A stretch of DNA of 64,000 nucleotides from NCBI GenBank assembly GCA_964574325.1, contig CAZNMY010000009.1, forward strand, positions 1 to 64,000, read 5' to 3'. Of the stretch, positions 52,507 to 61,364 are shown piece by piece; positions within the stretch are counted from its first letter, which is position 1; every line of letters starts with the position of its first letter. The DNA comes from CAMDPA01 sp964574325 (lineage in GTDB: Bacteria > Pseudomonadota > Alphaproteobacteria > Rhizobiales > Hyphomicrobiaceae). Under the pieces are notes generated by a model. The model ran no database searches. It was given only the letters and a program-made list of their open reading frames with translations, and was not told where the DNA came from. The translations under genes and the position numbers were made by a program.

Positions 52507-53724
52507 CTATGGCGATGCGCTGCGTTCCGCGATGCGCGCGCGGTCGGTAATGCGGTCGCTGGGATGCAGAATCACACGATCGTCGACTGAAAGGCCGCGC
52601 ACGACCTCGGCGACTTCCGAGTTCCGATGGTCGATTTCCACGATCGTTCGAGCGGCGCGACCATTCTTCACGACATAGACGGCCCAGTCCTTGCCGTAGC
52701 GGAACAGCGCCGAAAGCGGCACGCGCAGAACGCTCTCGCTGCGCCATGACGTGATCGACGCGAACACGCGATAGTCGTGCCCGAGCAGACCGATGTCTTT
52801 CGACTCGATGTCCAGGATGACGCGCACCCTTTGCTCGTCGATGCCGAGCGCGGATACCTTGGTGAAGCCGCCCGGCTCGATGCGGCGGACACGTGCCGCA
52901 AGCACCCGCGGACCGCCCCACCCCGTGATGGCGACCGCCGCACCGGGTTTGATCTTCACGGCGTCCGTCGACAGCAATTCGACGACGATCTCCATTTCGG
53001 CAGTGTCGCCGATTTCGAAGAGCACGGTGCCGGCGAGAACGACCTTCTCGCTCTCGTGCATCCGCTTCAGGATTTTGCCGCTCGCGGGCGCTCTCACATT
53101 GACGCAGCACGTCTCTTTCGGTTCGGGATGGTCGGCCGTGGCTTCCGGGCCGATCAGCCTGGCGCGCTCGCTGTCGAGTTGACGGCGCCGCAGCTCGACC
53201 TGGGCCCGCGCGCGAACGACGGCCGCTCGCCGTGTCGCCGCCTCGAGTTCAGCCTTCTGTAACGTGCGTTCCGGTACGGTGCCCGACTGCGCCAGGCGCT
53301 TGTTGCGGGTGAGATCGGTCTCGGCGAACTCGGCTTCGCTCTCGGCCTGACGCAATTCGGCGGTCGCCAGATCGACCGCCGCTGCCGCCGCATTGATCTG
53401 CGCCTCGATCTCGTGCCGGGAGCGCAGATCGTGGAATGGCGGATCGGCCGGCTGGATCACCGCGACGACCGTCTCGTCCTTTTTCACGGTGTCGCCCGCA
53501 TCGAGCGTCGATCGGAGAATGCGTCCGCTGATCGGTGCCGAGACGGTGTAGACTTGGCGCACGCGCGTGCGGCCTTCCTCCTCGACCAGCACTGTCATCG
53601 GGCCGGTGCTCACGGCGGCCACGTCGACGCCGGCGGGCTGTGGACGCAGCGCAAAGAGGAGCGCCGCGACGACGGCGGCTGCAATTCCCGTTGCGATCCA
53701 TCCTCTATTGGAGAGGGATTTCAT
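52507..53724 (-). CDS. HlyD/MacA-type periplasmic adaptor of an ABC exporter
   Basis: A 405-residue adaptor. An N-terminal anchor helix (GWIATGIAAAVVAALLFAL) is followed by EEEGRTRVRQVYTVSAPISG, the first lipoyl half. A helical hairpin (about 105-205) rich in Ala/Arg/Glu comes next, then VRAPASGKILKR, the second lipoyl half, and a beta-barrel domain ending with VVRGLSVDDRVILHPSDRI. It lies 10 bases downstream of the permease gene and should couple that exporter to an outer-membrane channel not encoded nearby. Cargo unknown. Confidence 0.9.
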   Translation of the reverse strand: MKSLSNRGWIATGIAAAVVAALLFALRPQPAGVDVAAVSTGPMTVLVEEEGRTRVRQVYTVSAPISGRILRSTLDAGDTVKKDETVVAVIQPADPPFHDLRSRHEIEAQINAAAAAVDLATAELRQAESEAEFAETDLTRNKRLAQSGTVPERTLQKAELEAATRRAAVVRARAQVELRRRQLDSERARLIGPEATADHPEPKETCCVNVRAPASGKILKRMHESEKVVLAGTVLFEIGDTAEMEIVVELLSTDAVKIKPGAAVAITGWGGPRVLAARVRRIEPGGFTKVSALGIDEQRVRVILDIESKDIGLLGHDYRVFASITSWRSESVLRVPLSALFRYGKDWAVYVVKNGRAARTIVEIDHRNSEVAEVVRGLSVDDRVILHPSDRITDRARIAERSASP

Positions 53725-53734
53725 CCTTCCACTC

Positions 53735-56098
53735 CTAGTCGCGTGTCTTCAGAACGGAAACGAGATCGAGCCGGTCGACGCGGCGGCGGACGATCAGGGC
53801 CGACGCTGCTGCGGCGCAAAGGACGAGCAAACCTGCGACGGCGTAGGTTTCACGATCGATCACGAACGGTACGCGATAGAGATCGCTGGAGAACGACTGG
53901 ATCAGCAGATAGCCGAACCCGTATCCGAACAGCCATCCCACCGGAATCGCCGCGACGGTCAAGATCGCCAGCTCGGAAAGCAGGACCCATGAGACTTCGG
54001 CGCGCGTGAAGCCGAGAACTCTGAGGCTCGCCAGCTCGCGTGCGCGCTCCGACAATTGGATGCGCGCGCTGTTGTAGACCACGCCGAACGTGATGGTGAT
54101 CGCGAGCAGCGCATAGATCGTCACCATGTAGTTGATGTTCTGGGCGAGCGTCTCGCGGAACTTGGCGAGCGAAACGCGATTGAGCGCGATGGCGGAGATG
54201 GCGGGCGTCGTCTTGATCGCCTTGAACAAGGCGGCCTCGCGCGAAGCGTCATAGCTGAAACGCACGCCGCTGACGCGAGCGCCGTCGTCGAGCAACTCGT
54301 CGAGGGCGTCGAGCCGCATGTACACGCCGAGGCCGAAATAGCTCTTGATGATGTCGGTGACGGGGACCTGGGTGACGCGCCGCTTGCCCGTCGTAGCCTC
54401 GACGGTGACGACATCGCCGCGCTGCAGCGCGAGGATATCGGCGACGCGCTCGCTGATGGCGATGCCGCTTTCCGGCAAGGGAACCGGCCGGAACCGGGCG
54501 TCCAGGACGCGGCTGAGGTCGCGGCTGTCGCCCAGGCCGACGATCGAGAGTTGCCGCGACCGCGCGCCGTTGACGAGGCGAACCGGGGCGGAGCGGTAGG
54601 GCTCCGTGCGCATCACGCCTGGCAATCCCGCGACGGCACGCGTGGCGCGCGTGTGGTTGGGCTCGCCGAAATCGATCGTGGCGTGTTGGCGGTCCATCCG
54701 GTTGAAGGCGACATCGACCATCAGGTCGACCGAGTCGAACGACAGCAGCGCGGTGACCATCAGCCCGCACGCGAGCGCGATGCCCAGCAGCGTGAACACG
54801 GAACGCAGCGGCCAGCGGATCATGTTGCGCACTGCCATCGTCGTCGTCTGCGAAAAGTGCGGCAACCACCGCGATCGCGAAGTAAATATCTTGCGGTAGC
54901 GCGGCGGCGACGGCGGCTGCATCGCGACGGCGGGTGCCAGCTTCAGAACGTCGAGCACGGCCCGCAAGGCGCCCGAAATGGCAGCGACGACGGATACGGC
55001 CGCCGCGATGATGTAGACCGCCGGGTCCTGCTGGAAGATCAGGAACGGAAAATGGAAGAAGTCGCCGTAGAGCCGCGTCAGCCCGCGCCCCATTTGCGCA
55101 CCGGCCAGCGAGCCGATCAGCACGCCGCCGATGGCGATCACTAGTACGAACTGCACGTAATGGAACGCGATCGTCGAGGGCGAGTATCCGATCGCCTTCA
55201 GGAGCCCGATCTGCTCGCGTTCCAACGCTACGAGGCGCGTCAGTATGATGTTGATCAGGAACGCCGCGACCAGCATGAAGATCGGCGGCATGACGCGAGC
55301 GAGCGCATTCAATTGTTTCAGCTCGGCATCGAGGAACGCGTGCGAGGTCTGGTCCTTGCGGCCCGTCGCACCGGATCCGCCGTAGCGCTCGAGGGCGCGG
55401 TCGACGCGGTCGATGACGGCGGCTTCGCTGGCGCCAGGAACGAGTTCGATCGCGACCGAGTTGAACGCCCCTTCGAGATCGAAGATCGACGCCAATGCCT
55501 GCCGCGACATCCAGAACACACCGAAACGGCGGTCGTCGGGCATCAGGTCGCCCGGCCCGACCGCATAGATGAACTCCGGCGACAGCGCGATGCCGACGAT
55601 GCTCAGCGTGCGCATTCGCCCATTGAGTATGGCGCGCACCGTAGCGCCCGGCTTGAAACGGTGCGCCTTCGCGAACGCCTCGTTGATCACGACCTCGTCG
55701 ATCCGCCCGGTCTCCGCGAAGCGGCCTTCGCGCAGATAGAGTTGGTTCAGCTTCTGCCCGCCCTGATCCGGCACGGAAATGAAGAGACCGGTCGCCGGCT
55801 GAGCGAAACCTTCGATGTCCAGCAGCGCGAGTTTGCGAATGCGCGTGTCGATCGCCGCCACACCGGAGATCTCTTCGAGCCGTGCGGTGACGCTGGTCGG
55901 CGCCCGCGTCACGCTGGCGAACACGTCTGCGAACCGGTAGCGCTCGTAGTAGGCTGCGCGCGTCTCCTCCAGCGAACGCAGCGCGCCGAGCGCCAGCACC
56001 AGCGTGGCGACGCCCGACGCGAGCACCAGCGCTACCGCCAGCACCTGAGCCCACATGCGCAGGAAGTCCCGGAAGAGTTTCTTGTCGAGGCTGCGCAT
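53735..56098 (-). CDS. Two-module FtsX-type ABC permease
   Basis: A 787-residue permease with two FtsX modules. The first helix (QVLAVALVLASGVATLVLALG) is followed by a periplasmic MacB-like core domain, then three helices (about 275-390: FMLVAAFLINIILTRLV, IAFHYVQFVLVIAIGGVLIG). A second module repeats the plan (SVFTLLGIALACGLMVTALL, and a C-terminal trio ending SALIVRRRVDRLDLVSVLK). This is the layout of large MacB/LolC-related permeases moving lipids or lipoproteins by mechanotransmission. ATG at 56098 is 7 bases after the ATPase gene. A longer frame upstream overlaps that gene and is not favoured. Confidence 0.88.
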   Translation of the reverse strand: MRSLDKKLFRDFLRMWAQVLAVALVLASGVATLVLALGALRSLEETRAAYYERYRFADVFASVTRAPTSVTARLEEISGVAAIDTRIRKLALLDIEGFAQPATGLFISVPDQGGQKLNQLYLREGRFAETGRIDEVVINEAFAKAHRFKPGATVRAILNGRMRTLSIVGIALSPEFIYAVGPGDLMPDDRRFGVFWMSRQALASIFDLEGAFNSVAIELVPGASEAAVIDRVDRALERYGGSGATGRKDQTSHAFLDAELKQLNALARVMPPIFMLVAAFLINIILTRLVALEREQIGLLKAIGYSPSTIAFHYVQFVLVIAIGGVLIGSLAGAQMGRGLTRLYGDFFHFPFLIFQQDPAVYIIAAAVSVVAAISGALRAVLDVLKLAPAVAMQPPSPPRYRKIFTSRSRWLPHFSQTTTMAVRNMIRWPLRSVFTLLGIALACGLMVTALLSFDSVDLMVDVAFNRMDRQHATIDFGEPNHTRATRAVAGLPGVMRTEPYRSAPVRLVNGARSRQLSIVGLGDSRDLSRVLDARFRPVPLPESGIAISERVADILALQRGDVVTVEATTGKRRVTQVPVTDIIKSYFGLGVYMRLDALDELLDDGARVSGVRFSYDASREAALFKAIKTTPAISAIALNRVSLAKFRETLAQNINYMVTIYALLAITITFGVVYNSARIQLSERARELASLRVLGFTRAEVSWVLLSELAILTVAAIPVGWLFGYGFGYLLIQSFSSDLYRVPFVIDRETYAVAGLLVLCAAAASALIVRRRVDRLDLVSVLKTRD

Positions 56099-56105
56099 TG
56101 GAGCC

Positions 56106-56837
56106 TCACCAGCTGATTTCGGAAGGCGCGCGCCGGATCGCGTTTCGATGAACCTCGCTGACGCGGCCATTGGCGAACGAGATCACCGTGTGCGCCATCT
56201 CCCGGATCGCAGCGTTGTGCGTGATGACGACGGTGGTGGTGCCGAGCTCCTTGTTGATGCGCTCCAGCGCCTCGAGCACGCGCACACCTGTCCGGCTGTC
56301 GAGTGCGCCGGTCGGCTCGTCGCACAACAACACCTCGGGCCGCTTGGCGATCGCGCGCGCGATCGCGACGCGCTGCTGCTCGCCGCCCGACAGCTCCGCC
56401 GGGAAATGATCCATGCGCGGACCGAGCCCGACCCAGTCGAGCGCCTCCTCCGGCGTCATCGGATCGGGCGCGATCTCCGTGACGAGCGCGACGTTCTCCC
56501 GCGCGGTCAGCGAAGGCACCAGATTGTAGAACTGGAACACGAAGCCGATGTGCGTCCGCCGGAATTCGGTGAGCCCGCGATCGTCGAGCCGCGTGATGTC
56601 CTGTCCGCGGAACCGCACGGTGCCCGACGTCGCCTGGTCCAGTCCCCCCAGGATGTTGAGCAGCGTGGACTTGCCGCTGCCCGACGGCCCCAGCAGCACG
56701 ATCAACTCGCCCGCCGACAGCACGAGATCGACGCCATCGAGCGCTCTCACTTCTATCGCCCCGGTGCGATAGATCTTGCACAGCCGCTCGACCTCGAAGA
56801 CCGGCTGGGGCGCTGGCTGTTCGTTCGTGTCTTTCAT
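56106..56837 (-). CDS. LolD/MacB-type ABC transporter ATPase
   Basis: A 243-residue ATPase. Walker A is GPSGSGKST, the Q-loop region VFQFYNLVPSLT, signature LSGGEQQRVAIARA, Walker B VLLCDEPTGALD and the switch His in VVITHNA. The LNILGGLDQATSG segment is typical for the LolD/MacB group. It leads the ATPase-permease-adaptor unit, all within 17 bases of spacing. Confidence 0.94.
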   Translation of the reverse strand: MKDTNEQPAPQPVFEVERLCKIYRTGAIEVRALDGVDLVLSAGELIVLLGPSGSGKSTLLNILGGLDQATSGTVRFRGQDITRLDDRGLTEFRRTHIGFVFQFYNLVPSLTARENVALVTEIAPDPMTPEEALDWVGLGPRMDHFPAELSGGEQQRVAIARAIAKRPEVLLCDEPTGALDSRTGVRVLEALERINKELGTTTVVITHNAAIREMAHTVISFANGRVSEVHRNAIRRAPSEISW

Positions 56838-56946
56838 GGCCGGGACCGTACTGCGGCGCCGCCGTTTGCCCCTTGTGACGGATCAACCTCGCGGGAGGCA
56901 GCCTGGGAAGCGCCCCGGCAAGCCTCTCGCGCCATCCGGACCCCTG

Positions 56947-57459
56947 CTATTCGATGATGCCGCAGGCGATCCGGCCGCCCGCTTCGCCCGTCGGATCGGA
57001 CCGGTAGTCGTCCTTGCCGGCGTGGATGATGAATGCCGTGCCCTGCGGCCCGAACAGCGAATTGGGCTTGCCCTTCTCCAAGGTGACGGCCGCGTTCAGC
57101 ACGTCGACGGTCAACGACCCGCTGGCGGGGATATGCAAGTTGGGCATGTCGCCGGCGTGATGTCCATCCGCCGCGAGCAGACCGTGCTTCTTGCTGGCTG
57201 GATTGAAGTGCCCACCGGCGCTCGTGAACGGTGGTTCGCATTTGCCGACGCCGTGAATGTGGAACGCGCGCTCGCCCGGCGACAAGCCTTTCAGCGACAA
57301 CTGAACCAGCACACCCGCCGGCGTCTGGGTCAGAACCGCCGTTCCAACCGATTGCCCATCGGCGCTGCGGAGCGTGGACTTCGCGCTCTGGGCTGTAGCG
57401 GGCGACGCCGCGATCACCGACAGGCCGGCCATAACAGTCGCGATACGCAAGACTTTCAT
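56947..57459 (-). CDS. sodC: Periplasmic Cu/Zn superoxide dismutase
   Basis: A 170-residue enzyme that dismutates superoxide in the periplasm. The signal peptide is about residues 1-23 (IATVMAGLSVIAASPATA). Metal ligands are seen in FHIHGVGKCE, GGHFNP, DGHHAGDMPNL and FIIHAGKDDY; the paired Cys are in GKCE and RIACG. The bacterial-type loop KKHGLLAADGHHAGD is intact. GGAGACC precedes the ATG. It lies between the ABC exporter and the caspase-fold gene on the same strand. Confidence 0.95.
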   Translation of the reverse strand: MKVLRIATVMAGLSVIAASPATAQSAKSTLRSADGQSVGTAVLTQTPAGVLVQLSLKGLSPGERAFHIHGVGKCEPPFTSAGGHFNPASKKHGLLAADGHHAGDMPNLHIPASGSLTVDVLNAAVTLEKGKPNSLFGPQGTAFIIHAGKDDYRSDPTGEAGGRIACGIIE

Positions 57460-57649
57460 CGAGGGTCTCCATTGAGCGAAAATGTGAACTGACGAACGGG
57501 AACCACTGCCGGCTCGATCCCGCGATCCCGATCCAGCGATCGTGCCGGTACAACGTCGGAAGGTCCACGCCGTCTGATAGTCAAACGCGGTGCATGGCGA
57601 ACGAGTTCGAGATCCTGCCGGCTCAAACGCGATTTCCGCCCTCGGCAAT

Positions 57650-58906
57650 TCAGCCTTTGGTGAGTGACTGCATCTGCTGCGGCGTCAGATAGCCGGTCGT
57701 TTCTGCTCCGACGCTCTTCTGATAGTCCTTGATCGCCTGGCGGGTCATGGTGCCGAAGATGGCGTCGACGGGGCCGAGGTAGAGCCGGCGCTCCCGCAGC
57801 GCGGCTTGGATCTGCAGTCGCTTCGACCGGCCGAACAGGGCCTCTACGATCTGCAGGCTCTCGACGCTTTCTGCCGGGGGCGGCGCGCTGGCTGCGGCTG
57901 CCTGCTGGGCGATCTGGGCCTGCTGCGCCCGCTTCGCCTCGGCCGCTCTTTCTTCGGCGTCGCGCGCCTTGGCTTCGGCCTGACGCAATTGCTCCTCGGC
58001 CAGACGCGCCTTGCGCTCGGCCTCTCGCCGGGCTGCGGCGTCGGCGGCAGAGGCAGCGGCACTGACAGAGGGAGCCGGGGCGACTACCGGCGGTGCGGCC
58101 GCTGCGACCTGCGGTCCCTTGGAGAGATCGACGTCGGCAACCGATCCGAACACGCGGCCGACGCCGCCGGCAGCGATCGTTCCCGTCAGCGTCGACAGCA
58201 TCAGCGGTGTCTCTGCAACGGCCTCAGCCAGATCCCAGGCAGCTTGCTGGCTCACCTTGTCGACGCGTGAGACCGGCACCTTCTCGGATGTCGATATCCC
58301 CACCACGACGTTCGCCGGCGGCGCTCGGGGAAAGCCCGGCCTGACCGAGACGCCCGGTATCGTCGACGAGATGTCCGCGACCGTCATCGCGAACAGGACG
58401 ACGCCGACCTTGGCGCGGCCGACCAGCGCCGCCACGCTCGGGATCGATATGCCTTGCGATAGCAGATCGCTATCGCGCTTGATGTCGGCATTCGACGGCA
58501 GCAGATAGGTGTGCCCGCCACCAGCGGCAACGCCATGCCCGCTGAGCACGACAACGGCTGCCGAGGCGCCGGAAGCCTTCGCGACGAAATCCCTCAGAGC
58601 CGCCCGCGCCGCGGCATTGTTCGAATTCGCGACGACCGTGACGTCGAAACCATGTTTGCGGAGGCCGGCGCCGATTTTCTGCCCAGTGCCGGCGGGCACC
58701 GAGGATTTGGCCGAGTTGGAATATTCTTCGACTGCGATCACCAGGGCGACCCGGTCGGCGGCCATAGCCCTTTCCGGGTGGACCGGAGTCAGCAGCGCCG
58801 TTACGATAACCAACCAGATAGAATTGTGGGCGAAGTTCCTGGGGAAACAGCGCAGAACTGCGTTGGCAGTTAGTGTTTTCAAGAAGCTTGAAAGTCCAAA
58901 ATGCAT
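57650..58906 (-). CDS. Exported caspase-fold pseudo-protease with peptidoglycan-binding domain
   Basis: A 418-residue protein. A signal peptide or N-terminal anchor (about 27-50, ending ERAMAA) precedes a p20 caspase-like domain: DRVALVIAVEEYSN, then LSGHGVAAGGGHTYLLPSNAD with His124. The second catalytic strand reads VGVVLFAMTVADIS where family members have LDAC, so Met174 replaces the nucleophile Cys; the protein has only one Cys, at 20. An Ala/Glu/Arg-rich coiled coil (about 285-340) leads to a peptidoglycan-binding domain (about 350-415, YLGPVDAIFGTMTRQAIKDYQ). Probably non-catalytic, acting as a regulator or scaffold. It is divergent from the heme sensor gene. Confidence 0.87.
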   Translation of the reverse strand: MHFGLSSFLKTLTANAVLRCFPRNFAHNSIWLVIVTALLTPVHPERAMAADRVALVIAVEEYSNSAKSSVPAGTGQKIGAGLRKHGFDVTVVANSNNAAARAALRDFVAKASGASAAVVVLSGHGVAAGGGHTYLLPSNADIKRDSDLLSQGISIPSVAALVGRAKVGVVLFAMTVADISSTIPGVSVRPGFPRAPPANVVVGISTSEKVPVSRVDKVSQQAAWDLAEAVAETPLMLSTLTGTIAAGGVGRVFGSVADVDLSKGPQVAAAAPPVVAPAPSVSAAASAADAAARREAERKARLAEEQLRQAEAKARDAEERAAEAKRAQQAQIAQQAAAASAPPPAESVESLQIVEALFGRSKRLQIQAALRERRLYLGPVDAIFGTMTRQAIKDYQKSVGAETTGYLTPQQMQSLTKG

Positions 58907-58983
58907 GTCCGCGGCCCTCGAATGCCTGCTCAGGTGTGATCGCCCGGAGAATATGAAGTGATTGATTGTTGGAGGGACCTTAC

Positions 58984-59856
58984 ATGGGCTTGCGGCTCAA
59001 ATTCAACCTGATCCTCGCGGCGTGCTTCGTGCTGGGCCTCATCGCTTCGTCGGTGCTTTTCTATGAGGTGTCGCATCGCAGCGCCATGGAACGTCTGCAC
59101 GCGCAGATCGGTGTGCTGAGAGCCCAGGCACTTGCAGTTCGTGCCTATACTTCCGACGAGATCCGGCCCCTGCTCAACGACCTCTCCGATGTGCAGTTCC
59201 TGCCGCAGATCGTTCCGTCGTTCTCCGCCCAGAATGTGTTCCACAAATTCCGCGATCAGTTTCCCGACTTCTACTACAAGGAAGCCGCCCTCAATCCGAC
59301 CAATCCGTCAGACCTCGCCAGCCCCTGGGAGCGCGAGTTGATCAATCGATTGCGGGCGGATGTCTCGCTGAAGGAAATCGTCGAGTATCGCGATACGGAC
59401 AAGGGCCGCCAGTACACCGTGGCGTTCCCGCTGACGATCAGGTCGGAGGCCTGCCTCACGTGCCACTCCACGCCGGAAAAGGCGCCGGCTTCGATGGTCG
59501 CGCTCTATGGTGACAAAGCGGGCTTCGGCTGGAAGATGAACGAGACGATCGGCGCGCAGGTCATCTCGGTGCCGCTCACCGCTGCACGCCAGCAGGCGCT
59601 CGACAACCTGAAGCTCATGGTCGGCGCGATGAGCGTCATCTTCCTGGTGCTGCTGCTCGTCATCAACACGCTTCTGGGAACGATGGTCCTGACGCCCGTC
59701 ATCAAGATGTCCGAGATCGCCGAGCAGGTGAGTTTGGGCGACAGCGCCCAACCGGAATATGTGATCGACGGCACGGACGAGATAGCGTCGCTCTCCAAAT
59801 CGTTCAACCGAATGCGCCGGAGCTTGGATAGTGCTATGAAAATGCTCGATACCTGA
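58984..59856 (+). CDS. Membrane c-heme sensor (DUF3365) with HAMP domain
   Basis: A 290-residue membrane sensor. A first helix (about 6-28) and a second (about 213-232) bracket a periplasmic domain with CLTCH (157-161), a covalent c-type heme site, in the DUF3365 context SPWERELINRLR. A HAMP domain follows (about 233-285: LTPVIKMSEIAEQV, then DEIASLSKSFNRM) and the protein stops there. Without an output domain it must signal to a separate protein; the Ser/Thr kinase 64 bases downstream is the obvious candidate. ATG at 58984 has a GGAGGG site. Redox, oxygen or NO sensing is inferred from the heme. Confidence 0.9.
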   Translation: MGLRLKFNLILAACFVLGLIASSVLFYEVSHRSAMERLHAQIGVLRAQALAVRAYTSDEIRPLLNDLSDVQFLPQIVPSFSAQNVFHKFRDQFPDFYYKEAALNPTNPSDLASPWERELINRLRADVSLKEIVEYRDTDKGRQYTVAFPLTIRSEACLTCHSTPEKAPASMVALYGDKAGFGWKMNETIGAQVISVPLTAARQQALDNLKLMVGAMSVIFLVLLLVINTLLGTMVLTPVIKMSEIAEQVSLGDSAQPEYVIDGTDEIASLSKSFNRMRRSLDSAMKMLDT

Positions 59857-59920
59857 ACCGCTCATTTTGAATTCGTCTCGCAGCTCCAATCCCACTTCGT
59901 GGTTTGTCGGAAACAGTCCA

Positions 59921-61354
59921 ATGATTTCGGACAACGCTTCATCGGATGGTAGTCCGCTGCTCGGCCAGGCGGGCACGGCCACGCCGCCGTCGATCGGGAA
60001 GTACAGGGTCGACGGCATCATCGGCCGTGGCGCGGTCGGCATCGTCTACCGCGGTTACGACACGGTCATCAGCCGGCCCGTCGCGATCAAAACCCTGCGG
60101 CACGAGGTGTTGGAGACTGTCGACGACAAGAACGGGCTGCTCGCCCGATTCTCGAGCGAGGCGAGATCGGCTGGACGGTGCCAGCACCCCAATATCGTCA
60201 CGGTGTTCGACTATGTCGAGCAGGACGACACCCCGTTCATCGTCATGGAATACGTCGCGGCCGGAACGCTCGAAGCGGTGACGCGCACCGGCACGCTGCT
60301 TCCGCTGCATCAGGTCGGCGAGATTCTCGTCCAGCTTCTGTCGGCACTCGGCCACGCCCACGAGAAGGGCGTCGTGCATCGCGACATCAAGCCGGCCAAC
60401 ATCCTCTGCCCCGCGGCGACCTCGATCAAGGTCACGGATTTTGGTGTGGCGCGTCTGCAGGACCTCGGGCTGACGCAGGCCGGCAAGGGCACGCTCGGCA
60501 CGCCCAACTACATGTCGCCGGAATTGTTTCTGGGCCGCGAGGTCGATGGCCGCTCGGATCTGTTCGCCGCCGGCGTGGTGTTGTTCGAGCTGCTCGCCGG
60601 TGCCAAGCCGTTCACCGCCAACGACATGCCCGAGTTGATGCGCAAGCTGCTCAATCAGCCGCCACAGTCCTTGGGCAGCTTCCGTCCCGAGCTGTCGGGC
60701 CATCTCGATGCCGTGCTCGTTCGCGCCCTTGCCCGCAATCCGACCGATCGCTTTCAAACGGCCGACGAGTTCAGTGAGGCGCTGGTCGACGCCGTCGGCA
60801 GGACCGAAGCCGACAAGAACGTGAAGCCGGTCGACCTGTCGCGGATCCCGCGGCGTGCGACCAGCGATCAGAGCGACAGCCGCGGCATGCTCAACCGCAC
60901 GATGGCGGAAAAGCTGATGCCGGGAACCATCGGCAATCTGGAAAGGAGCCTCGCGCGCTCGCTCGGTCCGATTGCCCGGCTGGCGATCTCGCGCGCGTCG
61001 AGCGAGACGACCGACGCCGATATGTTCCTGACGCGGCTGACGTCCTTGATCCCCGAATCCGCCGAGGCGAAGCGCTTCCGCGAGACAGCCGAGAATTGGC
61101 TGCGCGAGGACCAGGGCATTGCCGGCGCTCAGCTCGACGCCGTCATTCCCACACAGGTGGTCAAGGAAACGATCGAGCTGTTGCGCCCCATGATCGGGCC
61201 GATGGCCAAGGTCATCGCGGAGCGCGAGGCGAAGACCGCCGTCGGGGTCGAGGACTACTACGAGCATGTGGCGCGAGCGATCAAGAATCCCCAGGACCAG
61301 GAGAAGTTTCTCGCCCAGACATCGAGCCGCTCGAGCCCGGGCAAGCGGACTTGA
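59921..61354 (+). CDS. Soluble Ser/Thr protein kinase with duplicated C-terminal module
   Basis: A 477-residue Hanks-type kinase. The Gly loop is IGRGAVGIVYRG, the catalytic Lys is Lys57 (VAIKTL), HRDIKPAN is at 153-160, DFG at 173-175 and SPE at 199-201, so it should be active. It has no membrane helix. After residue 320 come two copies of a module of about 50 residues: LGPIARLAISRAS...F (about 341-394) and IGPMAKVIAEREA...F (about 420-464). The next gene, a cyclase, ends with the same module. ATG at 59921 is preferred; a TTG at 59867 would add 18 residues. It likely receives the heme sensor's signal. Confidence 0.9.
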   Translation: MISDNASSDGSPLLGQAGTATPPSIGKYRVDGIIGRGAVGIVYRGYDTVISRPVAIKTLRHEVLETVDDKNGLLARFSSEARSAGRCQHPNIVTVFDYVEQDDTPFIVMEYVAAGTLEAVTRTGTLLPLHQVGEILVQLLSALGHAHEKGVVHRDIKPANILCPAATSIKVTDFGVARLQDLGLTQAGKGTLGTPNYMSPELFLGREVDGRSDLFAAGVVLFELLAGAKPFTANDMPELMRKLLNQPPQSLGSFRPELSGHLDAVLVRALARNPTDRFQTADEFSEALVDAVGRTEADKNVKPVDLSRIPRRATSDQSDSRGMLNRTMAEKLMPGTIGNLERSLARSLGPIARLAISRASSETTDADMFLTRLTSLIPESAEAKRFRETAENWLREDQGIAGAQLDAVIPTQVVKETIELLRPMIGPMAKVIAEREAKTAVGVEDYYEHVARAIKNPQDQEKFLAQTSSRSSPGKRT

Positions 61355-61364
61355 GTGATGTGAT

